Source: Eulemur rufifrons | Lineage: Eukaryota; Chordata; Mammalia; Primates; Lemuridae | Assembly: GCF_041146395.1 (NCBI RefSeq) | Contig: NC_091006.1 | Location: forward strand, 7,260,001-7,324,000 | Reading direction: 5' to 3' | DNA length: 64,000 nucleotides | Part shown: in pieces, positions 59,215-64,000 of the stretch | Position numbering within the stretch: the first letter of the stretch is position 1 | Layout: the number at the start of each line of letters is the position of its first letter | Translations under genes and position numbers: made by a program | Notes under the pieces: model-generated | Told to the model about the DNA's origin: nothing | Seen by the model: the letters and a program-made list of their open reading frames with translations, nothing else | Database searches by the model: none

Positions 59215-59910
59215 AGTGTGGCAGTGTGGTACAGTGGTTGGTGACGTGACCCTGGGGGCTGGAACAATCTTCGGTCTAGCACTTAGTACTCAAATAGCTG
59301 CATGACCTTGGGCAGCTGGCTTAACCTCCCTATGCCTCAGTTACTGCATCTGCAATATGGAGCAAAAACACAAGTTATTCACTCAGTGGATACTTCTTAA
59401 GCATGTACTGTGTGCCCAACACTGTGCTAGGCATCGGGGACACATCAGTGAACAAAACAGATAAAAATACCCCTGCCTTATGGGGTTTATAGTCTAGTGG
59501 GGGTAAGAGACAATAAGCAAACAGGTAAGTAGATTATTTGATGTTAGAAGGGGGATGGGGAATGTGGAGTCAAGGTTGTAGTTTTAAACGGGGTAGTCAG
59601 GGAAAGGTTTCTGAGAAGGTGGGATTTGAACGAAGACTTAGAGGAGAGAGTGACATGGCTATCTGCGGGGAGAATAGCAAATGCAAAGGCCCTGAGGCAG
59701 GAGTGTGTTCGGAATATTTAAGGAAGAGCAGGCAGGTCAGTGAGGGAAGGAGACGAGGTCACAGAGGTGACAGGGGCAGATTGTGATAGGAATTCTTGGG
59801 CTATGGAGAAGACTGGCTTTTCTTCTGAGGGAGGAGGGAGCCACGGAGGATTTGGAGCAGAGGAGGGACACAGTCCAATGTGCCATGAAGCCATCACCCT
59901 GAGCAGCATC
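59215..59910 (+). mobile_element. MIR followed by the unnamed ancient repeat
   Basis: 59215-59360 reads MIR (CTTGGGCAGCTGGCTTAACC, GCCTCAGTTACTGCATCTG). 59375-59910 is the longest copy of the unnamed family (CATGTACTGTGTGCCCAACA, GGGGTTTATAGTCTAGTGGG, GCAAATGCAAAGGCCCTGAG). Confidence 0.6.
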
Positions 59911-60033
59911 AGCAGCTCCAGAACTTCTACCCAGATGGATCGGCAAGAGGCAGCCTTGTTGGAAGGAGAGCCAGAGTCTTCAAGCTGCACTCATATATCC
60001 TTTATATTTGGAGAAAACTTCAGATATCCATCA

Positions 60034-60162
60034 GAGCTGGGCACAGTGGCTCACACCTGTAATCCCAGCTACTTGCGAGGCTGAGGTGGAAGGATCGCTT
60101 GAGCCCAGGAGTTTGAGACCAGCCGGGGCAACATAGCAAGACCCCATCGCAAAAAAAAAAAT
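60034..60162 (+). mobile_element. Alu with internal deletion
   Basis: AGCTGGGCACAGTGGCTCAC joined to GCTACTTGCGAGGCTGAGGT; one arm's length plus A-tail. Confidence 0.85.
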
Positions 60163-60319
60163 CTTTGTCGAAGATTTGGAGGGGGAGGGAGATGCTTATG
60201 GAGCTTTTGAGATGTCAAAGCCACCACTGGGTTCAGTAGCTATTGGGGAGGGTGGGTACACACCTGCAGATCTACAGGTGGTGAGCAACAGGAGAAGCAG
60301 CTGTTGTGGGGCATCTATC

Positions 60320-60510
60320 CCTGGAACCCCAAGGCAGCTTGGGTTGAAATCATGCCTCTACCGTTTCCTGGCTGTGTCCCTTTGTACCAAAAACTTAACC
60401 TCTCTAGGTCTCTAATTCCCTTATCTCTTAAGTGGGATGTGAAAAAAGTCCGTTGTAAGAATTAAACATATAAAGTGCTGTGAGCAGTGCCTGGTTCAAT
60501 ACACAAGGAG
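60320..60510 (+). mobile_element. MIR
   Basis: GGTTGAAATCATGCCTCTAC, AACTTAACCTCTCTAGGTCT and AAGTGCTGTGAGCAGTGCCT in MIR order. Confidence 0.7.
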
Positions 60511-60719
60511 CCCTACCCTCTTGCCCCACATCCACAGGCTCACAGCTCCCTCGGGTGGCTGGGTCCCTCACGTGAGGCAATAATGGGAGATTCTGCCTTA
60601 TTTTTTTGTTGTTGTTGTTCATGAATTGGTTGAACAGTGCACTGCCCTGGAACCGGACTGAGTTCCGGGTTCAAATTCCCACCCGACCAGCCATTGCTGT
60701 GCAACCTGAGCAGCTGATT

Positions 60720-61030
60720 CCCCCAACCCCTGCCGCCTCATCTGAAAAACAGGGATGACAATGCCCCTTTGCCCCAGACTTGTCATGTTCTTGTTTCTGA
60801 ACTGGAACATCAGCCATTCCCGGTTGTGATGCCACTGTCCCCCTCTCCTGCGTTATTTTTCCCCAAGGCACACACCGTGTATTTCACTCATTTATTCTCG
60901 CTCCCCCAGTAGAATATCAACGTTGAGAGGGATTTCTTTTTTCTGTTTTGTGTCGTATCCCCAGTTTCTAGAACAGGGCTTATCAGAAAATTGTCACTGA
61001 ATAAATATTAGTTGCATGATAGATGAATGA
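60720..61030 (+). mobile_element. L2 3' end
   Basis: Ends TTTCTAGAACAGGGCTTATC and TGAATAAATATTAGTTGCAT in L2 style. Confidence 0.5.
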
Positions 61031-61910
61031 ACTGGCTGCTGAGCACCTGGCATGTACTATTCCTGTGCTCAGTGGTACCGAGGACACAGCAGTGACTGAG
61101 ACAGCCCAGCCCTGCCCTCCTAGGGCTCCCAGTCCAGTGAGAGAGACAGAAGCATCACCAGGCACTGACAGCACAGAGGCGACGGGGCATGAGCAGAGGG
61201 GTGGGGGTGGGATGGAGGCACAGGGGACTGTGGGAGCTCGGAGGGCTTCATGGAGGAGGTGGCATGTGAGCTGATAGGAATGGGCAGCACAAAGAGGAGG
61301 GAAAGGTATGCTCGGCAGGAGAAGCAGTTGTGGGAGGGTTTGATGTGGTTGCATTTCAAGGAACTGAAAGATATTAAATCCGGCTGGGGTATAAACCGTA
61401 GTGAGAGAGCCACAAGTGAGCTGGGACTTTGTCCTGAGAACACTTGGGAGCTACAGAGTTTTTGAGCAGGGGAGGGACAAGCCACATTCAAATGGAAGGG
61501 CATTGGAAGGGTTGAGTGGAGGCTGGGAGCCAAGGGAGGTGGCTGGAGTGGTGACCCAGGTGGGAGAGACCAGGTCGGAGCTGCTGAGGGGGTGAGGGGA
61601 AGGGTGGGTGGGAGAGACCCTCAGGAGGCCAAGTGTGGGGGTCCAGGACAAGGCCCAGGGCTGGGGGAGTCAGGGAGAGTATGGAATCTCCAGAGCTGGA
61701 GTTCAGGAGACAGGTGGAAACTGGAGACCGAGCTCTGGGTTCAGCAAGGGGAACTAAAGCTGTAATTAATGGTGGGGGGAGGTCCACAAGGGCCTATCCG
61801 TGTAGGGCCCTATAGGACCTGGTAAGAAGTTTGTACTTTGTCCTGAGGACAGTGGGGAGCCACAGAAGGATTTTGAGCTGGAGTGGGGCAGCTTAGATTT
61901 GCTACTTCCA
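61020..61910 (+). repeat. unnamed ancient repeat, one or two copies
   Basis: GAGCACCTGGCATGTACTAT, TACCGAGGACACAGCAGTGA, and near the end GAGGACAGTGGGGAGCCACA, GGATTTTGAGCTGGAG. Same family as the copies listed in the findings. Confidence 0.5.
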
Positions 61911-62689
61911 TTTCAGAAGGATTCACCATTCATGATGCTGCTTTGGACCTGTTTAATTTGTTTTTCAGGCTGAGCATCTTCTCTCCCTAGGAGGGGACAC
62001 CTATCTTAAGGGGTCCTTTGAAATAAAGGAACTACTGCTAAAGAAAAAAACAAACAAACAAAACCCAGTTTGCAAAACCAGTGTGCGGTTCTGTTTTCTG
62101 TAGGCTTGACCACCACCAGTGGATTGTTCAGTCCAAAGGTGTCTGTGACACCATCAAGTGAAAATTATTACCCTAAACACGAGAACATTTGTTCTAAACC
62201 ATGTGGAAGGCCCGAAGATTTGTAAATGTCTCCTGTGGTAGGGCCTGCCCAGTGCTTCCCACTGGCTTCCGCAGCACCCTCCTTGCCATTCTCCAATGGC
62301 CTGAATCAGCCTTGACCTTTTCCCCAACTCTCTGCACTTTACTTTTGCTGAGATGCCATTATCTGCGCCCACTCTCTCTGCTCTGGGCTTAGAACACAAG
62401 CTGGTTATCACTGTACATAAAACAAGCATCACTAGGTCTAGAGAGACAACTAAAAAAGTCTTTTCTCAAAGTGTTCCATTCTACTGTTCTATTTCTTCTG
62501 CTTTCCACAAATATTTATGGAGCAGTTACAATGTGCCGGGCACTGGAGAGAGAGGAATAAATCAGACACAGACGTAGCTTTTCAAGGGACACATACATAA
62601 GTTTATTACCTGTGATGACAATATGTTCAGGATACCAGGGTCCCCACAGATCTCCCCAACCAGCATGTATGTGGGTTCACTGTGCTATC

Positions 62690-63035
62690 TGCCTGCCGTG
62701 GGTGATCTCATTGACTCTTCCCAGAAAATGTGAGGTTGGTATTTATTATTAATCACCCCATTGTTCAGAGAATGAAAGTGAGGCTCAGAGAGGGAACTCT
62801 TGTTCCCAGTTCACAGAGCTAAGATCTGAACCCAGGACCCTGGGACTCTGAGACCCACCCCCTTAACCATTCAGAGATCCCCCAGTTACCACCCTCCAGA
62901 TGGGTATAAGGTGATATCCATTTGATAGGTGAGGCCAGCAGGGCTCAGAGAAGTAAAGCCCCATGGCCAAGGTCACTCAGCAAGAAAGTGGCAGAGGTGG
63001 TATTTGAAGCCTGAACCCTCTAGTCCAAAGCACTG
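62690..63035 (-). mobile_element. two MIR-like copies
   Basis: 62690-62860: GAATGAAAGTGAGGCTCAGA, CAGAGCTAAGATCTGAACCC. 62880-63035: GGGCTCAGAGAAGTAAAGCC, AGGTCACTCAGCAAGAAAGT. Confidence 0.6.
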
Positions 63036-63649
63036 CGGGTGGAGAAGGGGTCAAATCTCCCTCTGCCACACTCACCCAGGGTGGCGTGTTCAGGGAGCTG
63101 TGACCTGACATGTTTCGAAAGCCCAGTGGGTTTTGTTTCCTCCTTTTTTGCGGGCTGCGGTACCACAGGCAGGCAGGGCCACGAGCCAAGGGTTCAGGGG
63201 GATATTCTGTGGTCTGGGAGGCGGCACGCTTCCTGGCGGAGGTCCGCCCCGCACCAGCAAAGAGGCAGAGCATAAGGACCAGCTTGGGTTGGTTGCACTG
63301 GGCCCCCATTGGAGGTTCTGGGGTCCTGGGAACATAAGCACAGAGACGGGCTGCCTTGTTCTCCCAGGAATCTGGGGGTGGAGGGGTCCAGATTCCTTCT
63401 CCAGCTGAGGCCATAGTCCTCTGGGGGAAGGGGCACCCCAGCTAGGAGCTTGACCCTCACCATAATTTAATTTCCATGGAAGTGCTATGTACATTTTAAG
63501 AAATTAAATAGGAAAGGCCTGCAATGAAAAGCAACCCTCTTGCCTCTGGAGGTGGGAGCTCTTAGAAGCCTTGACAATTACTCATATTTGCTGAGAGCCT
63601 CTGGCATGTCAGCGGCTGTGTGGTGCACATTGCATGTGTTAATTCCTTC

Positions 63650-64000
63650 AGTTCAGGAGTCACTCATCTCAAATTTGACACATTCAAAACCAAAGTCCTG
63701 GTCTTTTCCCAAAACTCACTCCTCTCTGTCTTCCCCAAATCAGCTACTGGCACTTCCACGCTTGCAGTTGCTCAGGCTGAGACCCCTGGAGTCATCCTTC
63801 ACTCCTTTCTTGCTCCAGAACCCCCATCCAATGTGGAAATCCCACCAACTCCACCTTCCAAATGCCTCCAGAACCGGCCCATTCTTCACTCGGTGTCTGC
63901 CCGCACCCTGGTGGCTGCCTGCTTCCTGGTCCCCTGGCTCCTGCCTGGATGCTCCCAGCAGCCTCGTCCCTGGTTCCCTGCCCCCGCCCCAGTCTGTTCC
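63650..64000 (+). mobile_element. L2 fragment (runs off the window)
   Basis: GGAGTCATCCTTCACTCCTT and AAATCCCACCAACTCCACC are L2 body patterns. Confidence 0.65.

Larger units (their letters stand above)
57750..64000 (+). other. PLD3: PLD3 5' region (exon 1 and part of intron 1), by synteny
   Basis: PLD3 encodes a type II membrane protein processed in lysosomes, where it acts as a 5' exonuclease on single-stranded nucleic acid. In human it lies head-to-head with C19orf47 at this position. I did not find the PLD3 start (MKPKLMYQELK) or any other coding exon before 64000, so the call rests on the promoter and gene order. A possible exon 1 donor is GAACTGCAG|GTACTG at 57921; two other donor-like sites exist nearby. 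Confidence 0.6.

Noticed and set aside
57750..64000. PLD3 coding exons
   Set aside because: None of the PLD3 protein, including its N-terminus and HKD-like motifs, could be found in any frame up to 64000.

Overview
The window is nuclear DNA from a primate, and the repeats point to a strepsirrhine (lemur-type) primate. Introns are long, exons are short with GT/AG splice sites, and most of the sequence is Alu, L1, L2, MIR and LTR debris. Several Alus carry an extra A/T-rich block in the linker between their arms and a right arm reading GTTGCTGTGAGCTA; one L1 ends in a tail with TTTGTACCCCCATAATATG. I associate both signatures with lemurs. Exon matches and gene order place the region in the equivalent of human 19q13.2: AKT2, then C19orf47, then PLD3.

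Layout. (1) 1-3549 lies in AKT2 intron 2. (2) 3550-3679 is AKT2 exon 2 on the minus strand; it holds the start codon and the first 15 codons. (3) 3680-22730 is AKT2 intron 1. It is full of old L2/MIR copies and also holds a 5S rRNA pseudogene, a MER5A-type transposon, a perfect 56-bp tandem duplication and a lemur-type Alu. (4) 22.4-23.2 kb is the AKT2 CpG-island promoter with non-coding exon 1. (5) 23.2-38.6 kb is intergenic, with an LTR/ERV remnant at 26.8-29.1 kb and a dense Alu cluster at 28.5-33.3 kb. (6) 38.6-57.7 kb is the whole of C19orf47 on the minus strand: a non-coding CpG-island exon plus eight coding exons that splice in frame to a 386-residue protein. (7) 57.4-57.95 kb is a divergent CpG-island promoter shared by C19orf47 (minus) and, by gene order, PLD3 (plus). 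(8) 57.9-64 kb should be PLD3 5' exon/intron 1; no PLD3 coding exon was recognised.

Genes. AKT2 is a PI3K-pathway protein kinase; only the first strand of its PH domain is encoded here. C19orf47 is a poorly characterised, probably nuclear protein with an N-terminal SAM domain, a basic NLS and a short motif of the form h-h-x-[RK]-L-G that occurs five times. PLD3 is a lysosomal 5' exonuclease, and the shared promoter carries a perfect 10-base CLEAR palindrome, the binding site of TFEB-family factors.

I see no undescribed multi-gene system. The best leads are the CLEAR site, two small upstream ORFs in the AKT2 leader, the five-fold motif in C19orf47, an apparently pristine U6 retrocopy in a C19orf47 intron, and degenerate minisatellite-like arrays just inside intron 1 of both AKT2 and the presumed PLD3. 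Repeat names and boundaries were assigned by eye and are approximate.
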